Shown one piece after another: positions 53,301-62,900 of a DNA stretch of 64,000 nt (within the stretch, counting starts at the first letter, position 1; every line of letters begins with the position of its first letter). The DNA comes from CAZSHG01 sp964606695 [NCBI: uncultured bacterium] (GTDB lineage: Bacteria > UBP14 > UBA6098). The position numbers and the translations under genes were made by a program. The notes below the pieces were generated by a model. The model made no database searches, was not told the origin of the DNA, and worked only from the letters and a program-made list of their open reading frames with translations. Location: the NCBI GenBank assembly GCA_964606695.1, contig CAZSHG010000003.1, positions 109,913 through 173,912 on the forward strand, read 5' to 3'.

Positions 53301-54819
53301 CCGTTCCGGAACCGTTGGTCTTAAGGACATAGTTGGCGGTGCCGTCGGTTGTCGGCATATTATAAGCGCCGTTGATATTGAGGGAATTTACTCTCGCCGA
53401 GCCGTTGACGTGAAGTAGATAACCCGGGCTGTTCGTTCCAATACCCACCGTTCCGTCGGTGTTTATCGTGATTCTCGAGACTCCCGCAGTTTCGTCCGTA
53501 ATTCTGAACTGGTAATTCGGGGCTACTGTCGTCCCCAACTGGCCTATAGACCAGCTTCTTCCGGCGTTATTGAACCAGTGTTTAATAACCCTACCGGCGT
53601 CGGTCTCGGAGAGGATGTCGGCGGCGTTATTCGAGGTTCCATAAAGGTGTAATTTTCGGAAAGGAGCCGTTGTTCCAATACCAATCCTACCTCCGACAAT
53701 ACCGTTTCCGCTAATTCTGTAATCCGCGGACTGATCGGCCGAATTTTGATTTTGGATATAATCGTTCGATGAACCAGTCCAGGGGGCGGTATTGGTTACA
53801 GTGAAATTAGGATAGCTTCCGGTTACGGAAATTCCCGTTCCGCTTCCGATGCTGACCGTTTGATCGGGCGCGGAATTCGTAATTGTCAGCTGGTTAACCG
53901 ACCGGGACAGCGTGATACCTGTTCCCGAAGCGAATGTAACGTCGGTTCCATCCTCTATGTCGAGAGTGTATGGGCTCGCCGATCCTGTAAACGACAGGTT
54001 CTGGTCGTCGGTCGTTGATCCCGTCGCGTCATCGACAGCTATCCACTGCGAGCCGTTCCAACCGAGTATCTGCCCCGACGAGGGGGATGCGTTAACATTA
54101 CCGAGATCGTTGATGACATTATCTGAGAGGTCATCGGCTTCGTTATCGATAGTCACGGAATGCGGTGATCCTGCTTCCGTAATAGTAAGCTGATCGGCAC
54201 CGTCATCCCAGGTGAAATCGGTTATAAGTTCGTTGGAACTCGATAGATCGCCATCCGCGGCGTCATGTGCGGCGATATCTGCGGCGTTGTCCGCTATATC
54301 GGTCTGGTTTATCGCTACAGCGGCGTCGAGGTCATCCAGGGCGCCATGGACTTCCGTTTCGCCGGAGATTACCGTGAAATCGCCTGTCAGAGTTAGCGGA
54401 ACATCGACGTCGTTCTGGATAACTCCGCTTCCACCCACTACGCTATCGGCGATAGCCGCTCTTTGAGCATAAGGCGTCGAGGTAAGGGGTAATCGCGGTG
54501 TTAAAGTTTCTCCCGCAATCGAGATTTCCACCCAATATTGAGCGGAAAAATCGAGCAATAGGGAACTTACGCTACCGAGTATAACATCGAAAAGCCCGTG
54601 ATCTATGGCAACGGAGCCGTGCGTTTCCGACCAGAGCAGAGTTCCACCGCCAGCCGCGTCGTAAATATTGAAGGTCACCGAATAAGTGCCCTCGATAGCC
54701 ACGCCGTCGGGATCGGTTAATTTACCCTGAAAGTTAATCGAATCCGGCACGACGGCCAGAGTTATACCCGTCATTATAATCAATATAATCAGGATTGGTT
54801 TTAATAAATACTTCATCAT
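50335..54819 (-). CDS. Tail-fibre-like secreted surface protein, 1494 residues, with RRRPT C-terminal module
   Basis: A signal peptide (LLKPILIILIIMTGITLA) is followed by an N-module (about 25-125) with INFQGKLTDPDGVAIEGTY, LFDVILGS and TSTPYAQRAAIADS. A long Gly/Ser/Asn/Asp-rich shaft follows (about 130-1000) with phage-tail-fibre-like units of the type V-G-I-G-T-T-x-P-x-x-K-L-x-V-x-G and repeated YGVYGYxSxG stretches. The C-terminal module from about 1010 includes GVFGG, R-R-R-P-T (about 1098), GWGDLFGMDVHGEIYGAYIEGG and GEGLYFTNGELYVG, and is shared with the protein at 59904. There is no peptidase-S74 chaperone motif. AGGGGGTG precedes the ATG. Probably a trimeric fibre; function unknown. 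Confidence 0.75.
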   Translation of the reverse strand: MMKYLLKPILIILIIMTGITLAVVPDSINFQGKLTDPDGVAIEGTYSVTFNIYDAAGGGTLLWSETHGSVAIDHGLFDVILGSVSSLLLDFSAQYWVEISIAGETLTPRLPLTSTPYAQRAAIADSVVGGSGVIQNDVDVPLTLTGDFTVISGETEVHGALDDLDAAVAINQTDIADNAADIAAHDAADGDLSSSNELITDFTWDDGADQLTITEAGSPHSVTIDNEADDLSDNVINDLGNVNASPSSGQILGWNGSQWIAVDDATGSTTDDQNLSFTGSASPYTLDIEDGTDVTFASGTGITLSRSVNQLTITNSAPDQTVSIGSGTGISVTGSYPNFTVTNTAPWTGSSNDYIQNQNSADQSADYRISGNGIVGGRIGIGTTAPFRKLHLYGTSNNAADILSETDAGRVIKHWFNNAGRSWSIGQLGTTVAPNYQFRITDETAGVSRITINTDGTVGIGTNSPGYLLHVNGSARVNSLNINGAYNMPTTDGTANYVLKTNGSGTVSWAVDATGSGDSDWTISGTDQYSAVSGNVGIGTTSPGRKLDVVGDTELNGDLYFPVGLSTIDFPVENMRISPNWGMANGISIGNTSWNASVAILDNSVWSGDAMRLWGHLDMDENEIYAIDYLNFDDTKGSTGYGIRDNAGTVEYKNSGGSWAPITGGGGVGGSGSTNRLAIWSDASNLTYHTDLEWNETNNRLYFGSVEYLQDQGANEIGFYGDIEPSTDASYNLGNSDMAWNHLYIDGAIYLNGSAGSSGQVLTSNGTGDPTWSTPSGGSGLWQDDSDYIRPIEYDGFRVYDNESGWVGLWFTSSSGVNTLAAANLYHANGEHAYLAYDNMCGVQGDSDTENGVQGISSTTVADYAGVYGENSNSGSNVYGVCGYSQGYAGVMGSGPDYGLWGKSYGATSPIYGGWLYGTTYGIECSGDLAFWASSDRIYIGGDEGTAGEVLTSNGTSGIYWGTAGGGSSQWTDGGTYKYVNGNTNARAYEADQQYGLYGAASTGGSNASGVYGYMSSGDQGTGYGTYYSRKAVGGYAYYGYAYTYGVSGVRFDDGYDRGGGVFGGSSSENPPTAWGSLGYRHSSSTHYGAYWTSSGSGSGRRRPTPDSDDMDVHINIGAGGWGDLFGMDVHGEIYGAYIEGGRYALYTHGNNFTDGLYTQLISQPDDDPVVAYTTVSTDVSVMTTGQAQLSSGTANIRYDEDFSRIISSESPVIVNITPVIGCNPLYIASSDENGFTVVESDGGHSDGRFNWIAIGTRKGYEGGANLPSEVIAGDYSRKIARGLHNDSDMQTDGEGLYFTNGELYVGRHESTQPAPEVVALKREFSERPESRTYEQWEKAFKAIGEPEMPVSKQAFNEMTNSPEKTMALYDAYGVQISPEWVDTLTTVGYPMFTREEVMERRLEGYLSDALEIKEGRDNARPVRYDVEILDNGIHKYSDKMTGEVTYKNREGQNVTADGEIITGDGQPQKPRIYQLHPEADPTNEDNLNNGKRQ

Positions 54820-54847
54820 ACACCCCCTGTTAATAGGGTAATCGTTA

Positions 54848-57800
54848 TTAATAAATCCATTCTATTTCGAGTTTTGGTTTAAGTTCAAATTCGGCACATT
54901 CGGACGATTTGAAAGAAGCGTTGTTCATTCCGCTAGATGGACCGATAATTATAAAACCGTAGTTTTCCGTCGTTCCATCGACTATATCCTGGATTGCCGA
55001 AATAACGTCCCACGTTTTCCATCCGGTGGAACTCACCGTCACGCTGGTCTCGGCAGTGGAATATCTATCCGTCGTCGTATTATCCGCCCCGGCTGTTCCC
55101 CACGCATTTGTGCCACTGTAGTATTCCCAGCAACAACCGCCGGTAATATCGGTGGAATCGCATTCGCCGTAAGTAGAGGGAACACCCTTACCACAATAGA
55201 AATCGCCCTCGTCCCAATGACGTCTCATTTTATATAAGCTATAAGATCCACTGCCATTGACATTACTGCAATAGAGCATAATATCGGCGCTGACGATTGT
55301 AGCATTGGATGGGATTTCCGTAAGATCGAATTTAATAAGCGTCCGTGCATGTCTATAAGCGGCATAATCCCAATATCCCGCGGCCAGACTGGTCGAACGA
55401 CCGTAATTAATCAGTTTTTCTTCTTGATAATCCCAGGCGCCGCCCGAAGTATTACGATATCTGATTTGCACGTCGTTTGTTTGGCATTCGCCGCGTAATA
55501 CTCGAATTCCGGATTCTATATTCCCCGTCGCGAAAACATCGCCGTCGAAATAGCCGGCAAATGACTGCGCCGTTCCGGAATTATTATCTACACCCCAAAC
55601 GCCGGTGCACCTGAACGTATCCGGCATTGTTGGAGGTGTATTGATTTCGCCGTCGATTTCACCCGTTACACCGGCGAAAACCAGTCTATCCGTTCCGGCT
55701 ACGGCGTCGGGTGTGAGAGTTTCTCCCGTAGCCTTTCCCGCTATACCGACTCCTATTACATCGTAGTTCGAGTAGTTCGTTTCGAGTTTGCTTGCCGAAA
55801 TGTCGCCTCGGGCGCCCCGGACGCCGCCACTCGCCGAATAAGAATGCCCCGAAGCGCCACGGAATGAAGCACGTCCGGTGAAAGTGGAAAAATCGACATC
55901 CAGCCTGCCGTAGAGGGCGGTTCCGGCTCCGTCGGAAACCGTATCAATCGTGGAAACGAGGTTATACAGGGCGTTATCCGAGGGCCAGGAAGTTGTCTGG
56001 CAACTTATCATAGTAATCGTATCGGTAACGCTCGTGGCCTCGTCGGGCGGCGGCGGCATACTTATTCTCCATCCCGCATTCGATTGAAGGCCGTCGTCAA
56101 AACCGCGGTTTTCGATAAAATCGCCGCCGGAATATAAATCCGTTAGCGTAATCTCAGACCCGCTGTTTGCGTTCGGATCACGAAAGACCATATTACTCGA
56201 TCCATCCCGGTAGATATATACATCGCTTCCTCCGAAACATGTCGAATCCGTGATCAGGACGTTTCCGTGGAAATATCCAGCCCAATTTCCATCCAGTAGC
56301 GATCCATCGAAACCTGAATGGTCTATAGCGTCGTAACCGAGAATCGCCGTGCCCTGCCTGGCCGGGACGCCGACGCTATCCAACTGGCCGTAAATGGCGT
56401 AATTATAATGACTTGATCCACCCCCCGCATAACCTTTAACGCCATAAGTCCTACCGCCGTCTGAACCTGTTCCTATAGATCTTCCCAGAACACCGGTGGA
56501 GTAAGCGTCTGTCACGTTCGACATATTGCCGAATATCGCTGTCGGGTGGTAAACTGGTGATGTCGCCGGCTCCTGATTCACATAGATGCCGTAGTATTTA
56601 TTGTAAGTGTCTGGCGGGTCGCTACTGAAGGGGTTCGAGTGAATATACAGCGCCGCCTGACCATCGACATTGGTCGAAGGGCCTTCGATGAACATGCCCT
56701 GATGAGCCGCGCCGTCGCCATCAAGAGCGAGCCGGGCAAGAGGGTTTGTCGTCCCGATGCCGACATTTCGAGTGGTGCCGTCGATGGTGATACATTCTCC
56801 GCTGGATTCGATGCCGCCGTAGCCGCTTCCTGAACTGATATGAAGAACATCGGCTTCATTGAATCTAATCTGCGACGCCGCCGGGTTAAGGTCGATAAAA
56901 TTCGTTCCGTTGTAAACACCGAGACGGTCTCGGACGTCGAGGTCGTATTGCGGAGAGATGGTCTTCACACCGACTCTTTCGTCGTTGCCGTCCACGACGA
57001 ACAGCTTATTTCCTTCCGTAACGCCGGAGACCTGGAATTGATCAGTTCCGCCGGAGGCGTCTGCGCCGGTTACGACACATTTGTTATGATCGACGAATTC
57101 CACGAGGTCGTTGGTGGCGTAAATCTGCTGTCTGCTTCCGCAACTAATTCTATAGTCTCTTCCCGGAAAGGTGGGCGAATCAACCCGAAGATCGCCCACG
57201 ACATCCAAAGCGTATGCCGGGGTGGAGGTGCCGATGCCGATATTGTCGGTCGTGTTATACACGACGCCAGTGCCGATTACCCAGTCGGCGTCGGTGCCGC
57301 CCATGGAAATCCAGGATGTTCCGTTGTAGTAATACATCACATCGTCGTCCGTGTCGTAATATACGGCACCTTCGTCCGTCGCCGATGGTGAACTCATGCC
57401 GGGCATACTAACCGGAGCACCGGTGAAGTAACCTGACCAGGGGCCGTTGAAGGCAATACCGACATCTCCAACAACACCGTAAATCGCCGCAGAAGCATCA
57501 GGCGCACTTCCGGTTTCGATCTGGCCGATCACACCCTTGAGGTTACTCGACACGCTGGTCGAATAGGCGGAACCCCAGACGCCGGTTGCAACTACCGCCG
57601 CGGATCCACTGTGGCCTCTGCCGTAAACGCCGAAACCGCCGCCGTTACTGGTCATATTAACGTCACTGTGAACGCCGTAGATGTTGGGATATGTCATACC
57701 CGAACCGCCGCTGGCATCGACCTCCAATACTATGCCGTCGGTTCCTCCCAGATTCTGAACAGCCGTAAGTTTACTCGAAGGCGTTGTTGTCCCAATACCC

Positions 57801-59752
57801 ACGTTCCCCGTAGGGATTGAATGCATGTCGGAGCCGGAAACCTGCCAGTCGGCGTCAGTAGCGAAAGCAGAAGCATCCGCACGATAAACCACACCATCTA
57901 CGAGAGTCAGGACGGAATCTGGCGATGCGTCGTTGGGGACGTCGCCGATTTCGAGCGTTCCGGTGGTCAGGAGGTCGCCCTCGAAGTAGCCACCGTAATT
58001 ATTGGTTGCACCGGTTGCTATGCCGTGGACGCCGATATGGGTAGTTCCGCCGGCACCGATGGCTTCGCCTTTAATACCGGTCGCCGTTCCTGAAGTTGCT
58101 GGATTAATTCCATAAACTCCAACTTCGTCATTGGCATTCACTTCGCCGTAAACGCCGTAATCGGCGTTCGCCAATTCGGCGCGGTTATTTTCGGTTGGAC
58201 GTTCGGCTACAAGAGCCACGCTTCCAGCGCTGGAACCGCCGCGCGCGTATATACCTATAGTATTGGCACCGCCTTGAGTTGCGATAAATGCCGTATCATT
58301 GTCCACGGTATTATGGATATGCCCTTTGCCGCCCATATAGAAATTGGCGAACTGTTCTGTGGCGTATTGGTTTTCGATGTAGCTTCCGCCCAGCATGCCT
58401 GTAGTAGCCAGTGCCGCCCAACCGGTTCCATCGTAGAAGAATAAACTATCGGTGCCGGTAGCATTGCCGTTGACATAAATTCCGCCATCCGGTGCCCCGG
58501 AAGGTTCTGATGTTCGAGGTTCGATGGCGATATATTGGGCTTCCGAGACGCGGAACAGATTTGAGACCGCATCGTGGCGGACTCTGAATTCGGAGCTGGA
58601 GGCATCGGCGTCGTCGTCGATGATAATATCCATGCCCGTCGGGCTGGTTAAATCACCGGCGCCGTCGACAAAATCGATAACGCGCGACGAGCCAGTTAGA
58701 CTAATATCTCCGTTCACATCGAGATTATCCAGCACATCGACCCAACTGTCCTCGCCGTCCTGTATGTAGTTTGTCTCGATATAATCCGCGTCCCAGATGG
58801 AATTGTCGTTCATCAAAATATCATAATCGCCAGTGCCGGAAGGAGAATCCATCGATAGGTCACCATAGAGATAGAGCGATGTGCTTCCACCCGAGAACTG
58901 CGCGATATTAGTGTAGGTGTTGTCCTGCACGTAGAAGTTGTTGCCATCGGCCATAGATAGCACAACGTTATTCTCGAAGTTCAGTGGGGTAAAGATTGCC
59001 ATGGGCGTGCCTGATGTGTTTTCCGCGAAAATGGACTTGTCGTTTTTCATATCGATACGACCGTGAAGCCAGAAATTTCCAGATGAGCCTACCATCCCTG
59101 CGGTTCGAGTGCCCGCACCGTCCTCGACTTCGATATTCCCTTTTGCGACTATATCCGCGTCGTTGGCGAAGATATTTTCGTCCGCCCAGATTGCGTTGCC
59201 GCCAGCGGTGTTGTTAGCATAAAGAGCGGCGTCGGCAGAACTTCCGGAGATCGCGCTGATGGCGCCGTTTCCAGCGCCGGACTCAACTATCACCGCACCG
59301 TCGTCGGCGTCGATGCGTTTGTCGCCGGAGGGGCTTTCGTCGTAAGCCTCATCCAGATTATTCCCCGATGCCGACCCTCCGACGAGACTCTCGGCTATCG
59401 CCGAACGGTATGCGTAAGGCACCGACGTGAAAAGCTGACGCGGAGACAATGACTCTGCGCCAACGGAGATTTCCAGGTATCTTTCGCCAGTGAATACTTC
59501 TTCAGTAAGGGGGGAAAATGTGCCCAGTTGGACATCGAAAAGGCCGCGGGTAATTTCGACATCCTGGTTTTCAGTCCACAATGCTGTCCCGCCGGTTTCG
59601 GCATCATATATAGTGAACGTAACGGTCAGAATCCCTTCGTATGCCACGCCGTCGGGGTCGGTGAGTTTCCCCTGATAATTAACCATCTGCGGAATGTCGG
59701 CGAAAAGCGCGACAGCCGAGATTATAAGCAATATAGCGGCTATTCTCTTCAT
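54848..59752 (-). CDS. Tail-fibre-like secreted surface protein, 1634 residues, with DNRLRE-type C-terminus
   Basis: ATG 59752 is used: AAGGAAA lies 8 bases upstream and a signal peptide follows (IAAILLIISAVALFADIP). The N-module VNYQGKLTDPDGVAYEG ... LFTSVPYAYRSAIAES matches that of the neighbouring 1494-residue protein. The shaft is rich in YGVYG, GYAGYFxG and VGIGTTxPxxxL units. The last 190 or so residues differ completely: LIKFDLTEIPSNATIVSADIMLY, a W-x-E-G-D-F block and WKTWDVISAIQDIVDG are typical of DNRLRE/CBM96-type domains, beta-sandwiches found on secreted carbohydrate-related proteins. Ligand binding at the fibre tip is inferred. Confidence 0.75.
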   Translation of the reverse strand: MKRIAAILLIISAVALFADIPQMVNYQGKLTDPDGVAYEGILTVTFTIYDAETGGTALWTENQDVEITRGLFDVQLGTFSPLTEEVFTGERYLEISVGAESLSPRQLFTSVPYAYRSAIAESLVGGSASGNNLDEAYDESPSGDKRIDADDGAVIVESGAGNGAISAISGSSADAALYANNTAGGNAIWADENIFANDADIVAKGNIEVEDGAGTRTAGMVGSSGNFWLHGRIDMKNDKSIFAENTSGTPMAIFTPLNFENNVVLSMADGNNFYVQDNTYTNIAQFSGGSTSLYLYGDLSMDSPSGTGDYDILMNDNSIWDADYIETNYIQDGEDSWVDVLDNLDVNGDISLTGSSRVIDFVDGAGDLTSPTGMDIIIDDDADASSSEFRVRHDAVSNLFRVSEAQYIAIEPRTSEPSGAPDGGIYVNGNATGTDSLFFYDGTGWAALATTGMLGGSYIENQYATEQFANFYMGGKGHIHNTVDNDTAFIATQGGANTIGIYARGGSSAGSVALVAERPTENNRAELANADYGVYGEVNANDEVGVYGINPATSGTATGIKGEAIGAGGTTHIGVHGIATGATNNYGGYFEGDLLTTGTLEIGDVPNDASPDSVLTLVDGVVYRADASAFATDADWQVSGSDMHSIPTGNVGIGTTTPSSKLTAVQNLGGTDGIVLEVDASGGSGMTYPNIYGVHSDVNMTSNGGGFGVYGRGHSGSAAVVATGVWGSAYSTSVSSNLKGVIGQIETGSAPDASAAIYGVVGDVGIAFNGPWSGYFTGAPVSMPGMSSPSATDEGAVYYDTDDDVMYYYNGTSWISMGGTDADWVIGTGVVYNTTDNIGIGTSTPAYALDVVGDLRVDSPTFPGRDYRISCGSRQQIYATNDLVEFVDHNKCVVTGADASGGTDQFQVSGVTEGNKLFVVDGNDERVGVKTISPQYDLDVRDRLGVYNGTNFIDLNPAASQIRFNEADVLHISSGSGYGGIESSGECITIDGTTRNVGIGTTNPLARLALDGDGAAHQGMFIEGPSTNVDGQAALYIHSNPFSSDPPDTYNKYYGIYVNQEPATSPVYHPTAIFGNMSNVTDAYSTGVLGRSIGTGSDGGRTYGVKGYAGGGSSHYNYAIYGQLDSVGVPARQGTAILGYDAIDHSGFDGSLLDGNWAGYFHGNVLITDSTCFGGSDVYIYRDGSSNMVFRDPNANSGSEITLTDLYSGGDFIENRGFDDGLQSNAGWRISMPPPPDEATSVTDTITMISCQTTSWPSDNALYNLVSTIDTVSDGAGTALYGRLDVDFSTFTGRASFRGASGHSYSASGGVRGARGDISASKLETNYSNYDVIGVGIAGKATGETLTPDAVAGTDRLVFAGVTGEIDGEINTPPTMPDTFRCTGVWGVDNNSGTAQSFAGYFDGDVFATGNIESGIRVLRGECQTNDVQIRYRNTSGGAWDYQEEKLINYGRSTSLAAGYWDYAAYRHARTLIKFDLTEIPSNATIVSADIMLYCSNVNGSGSYSLYKMRRHWDEGDFYCGKGVPSTYGECDSTDITGGCCWEYYSGTNAWGTAGADNTTTDRYSTAETSVTVSSTGWKTWDVISAIQDIVDGTTENYGFIIIGPSSGMNNASFKSSECAEFELKPKLEIEWIY

Positions 59753-59813
59753 TTCGATTTCCTTTCTATTCACCTGTTCTAATCAAATCACTTCCATGAC
59801 CGAGAAACTCGTT

Positions 59814-59897
59814 TCACGGTGATCCCCGCCTCCTAAAGCGTCCCCGGTATATTGTGTGTTCGGCGAGGATTCGGCGTATTTCGTCGAGTGTTTTCAT
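59814..59897 (-). pseudogene. Remnant start of an MNT-type nucleotidyltransferase, or a 27-residue small protein
   Basis: A 27-codon frame with a GGAGA ribosome site starts 6 bases after the stop of the 59904 gene. Its first 14 residues, MKTLDEIRRILAEH, look like the usual opening of small MNT-domain (MntA/antitoxin-type) nucleotidyltransferases. After that the expected GSYARG-type sequence is absent and the frame becomes Arg-rich and stops. A decayed fragment is the simplest reading; a tiny coupled gene is the alternative. Confidence 0.35.
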
Positions 59898-59903
59898 TTC
59901 TCC

Positions 59904-62900
59904 TTATTTTATTTCGACGTCGTTGAGCACGGGTTCTGCCGTGTTGGCGATTTTGTTGTCCCTGACGCCTTCGTGCGGCGTTTTTTCCTCCGCGACGATA
60001 GTGTTGTTTCTTATGGCGGAAGTTGCCGGTTCGGGTTTGTGAATCTCTTCCAAGCTTTGCTCCTGTTCCGCTCTCTCGCTCATTTTGTCTTTTACCATTT
60101 GGTCGAAATCCGATTTGATAATCGATATATCCTCGCCAAAGGAAGCAAATGCAACTTTCCATTCCTCATAAGAACGAGCTTCCGGCTGTTCGACAAACTG
60201 GCTCTTCAGACTAACGAAACCTTCGTTAATCTGCTTGGATTCATGCACACCTACAGTCAAGTTGCCATCTTGGAAATAGAGACCTTCGCCGTCAGAGAGC
60301 TTATCCGAATCGCAATGCAGTCCGCGCGCGAGTTTACTCGTATAGTTCGATGACACGACTTCGCGTGCGAGCTGGTCTTTATCGCGGGCGTCTATTCTTC
60401 GGGCGATTGCTATCCACATGAACTCGATGTCGCTTCTGCCGCCGTTGTTTTCGACGACGGTGAAGCCGTCTTCATCGACCTCGGAAAGATAGACGCCGTT
60501 GCAGCATCCGAGGGGAGTAACGGTAACGGTAACGCGCTTTGCCGGATCGACGAGTTTCTTGAACTCGGAATCGAACTCGACTCTGCGGGAGCCGTCGGAA
60601 AGACTATTTACGCCGTCGGCACTGATTTTGGCTTCGATGGAGGTTGTTGTGTATGAGACGGCCATGTCATCTTCGCCGACATCGGTAAGGTGGACATCGA
60701 GGCCGTTGGTGAAGCGGTCGCCGTTTGTGTATAGGGCGTATCTTCCACCTTCGATATATGTGCCGTATATTTTTCCGTGAATATCGGCTCCGAAGAGGTC
60801 GCCCCATGCGCCGATACCGACATTGATATGCGGCATACCGTCTAAGCCTTCGGAATTCCCGGCAGTTGGGCGTCTGCGGCCTGCGCCACCGGTGTATCCG
60901 CCGTTAAAATATCCGCCATAATCCGTGCCACCGGAATTTCTATAAGCTAAGGCTCCCCATTCCGTGTTTAGAGAGTTATCTCCTCCGAAGACACCGGAAC
61001 TGCGATTGTAGTCATGGTATGACAATCCTGCAACGCCAGCAGAATATGGGTCACCATAATAGGCATATCCTTTAACAGCTCCGCGCATTCCGGCTTCATC
61101 GTAGTCGGACCCATCGCTTGAAGAACCAGAATATCCATATACGGCAGAACAATAAGTTAAATCGGTGCTGTTGTATTGATAGGCGTATATTGCTTGTTCT
61201 GTGCTTGCAACGATATTTGATTTGTATACATAGAGTCTTCGGCTGTTTTGGGCGGATGGCCCGGTCATATAGACATCGCCGTAGAAATAGCCTGCATAGT
61301 CGCTGGAGGCGTCTGCACGGGCATAAAGACCGTAGGAAGCGCTACCAAGGGCGCCATAATTTGTTCCATCGGTTCCGTAAACGCCGTAGGAACTGCCGCC
61401 GATATAGCCGTAGTTTGTTCCGGCGCCGTTCGAGCCGTAGATGCCATAGGATGCATCGCCAACAGCGCCCCATGGGCCGTTGTCTTTATATGCGCCCTCT
61501 ATCGCGCGGGTGTCGCCGCCAATATAGCCGACGTTAAAGTCGGTGTTTGCGGATCCAGCGCCGTCATACCAACTTCCGATTATCCCGAAACCGGAGGCTT
61601 CATCAGTTCCGGCCACCAAACCGTCTCCAGAAGTTCCCTCAAGAACCGTTGATACATTACCGCCATATGCAATAATAGCGTCGCCGCCATCGGTGCTATT
61701 ATCGGCGTAAACACCGTATGCTGAACTACTAGTAGTAGCGCCGAATAATCCCCAATAACCTTCGGTGGCGATTTCGGCTTCAGTATTGGTATTCGTTAAC
61801 CAGGCGATTGCACTACAACTAGTTCCGGCCATATACCATTGGCCATAGCCCGTTCCGTCGTCCCATATCTCGAAATTGGTGGCAGTAGTCGGTTCGATAT
61901 AACTGCCAGCGTCAGTCCATAGGGACGGATATGAACCGCTTACGGTTAGATTGCCGGTGATATTGACATTACCCCGGAAATATCCGGCGTAGGTTCCGCT
62001 GATCGCGGCGTCGGAAGCGCCGCCTGTTCTGTCGATACCGTATATTGCCGCGCCGTCGTTGGAGCCGTTAAGAGTAGCATGCACGCCGTAGTTCCATCCG
62101 CTGGTGGCGTTACCGGCATATCCGGCAACCCCGTATGATCTTCCACTCGCGGAAGGAGTCCCAGTGTATGAATAACCGTAAACACCATAAGCGTAGCCAT
62201 CACCGGATGTCACCTGTCCTCTGATCGCATAAGCGGAATTGGCTCCGCTGGTCGGCGTGGCGACATTACCGTAGATAGCTCTGGAGCCGCTGGCGGTTGA
62301 AGATTCGTAAACTTCGAACTTATAACTCGGAGTATAAGGTTCGGTAGTCGTTCCTATATTGACTCTTTGGTTGTTGGCGTCGAACCTGACGTATTGCGTT
62401 CCGGATGTGCCGCCGGCTTTAATTTGAAGTCCGCTTGGTGAGGCGGAAGGGGTCGAGAGGATTATACCGCCGGTAGTAGCATTTGTGTTTATATATAGGT
62501 CGTTTGTTGCTTGAATGTAGTTTGCGCTACTGGAGTATATTTCTATATATCGAACGTCCTCGTAACTCGGGTCGTTGAAACGGACACGTCCGAGAACGTC
62601 GAGGTCTTGAGCTGGAGTGGTCGTGTTAATACCTACGTAGCCACCATCGAAAATTGCACCGTATCCGGTTCCGGAATTATCGACATACAGAGCGGCACCG
62701 GCACCGGAGTTATGGTTTATCCTTATGCTATTACCGCTACCGGAAGATATATGGTTGACTTCGATTCCGTGTCCTGTGCCCTGCGCATAATCGATATAGA
62801 TACCGTTCGGATTACCGGAAACAGTTCCCGTGCCCATACCGACATCGACGTATATTGCGCCATCGTCGCCATCCCATGTATCGGTTCCGTTGAGGCGGAA

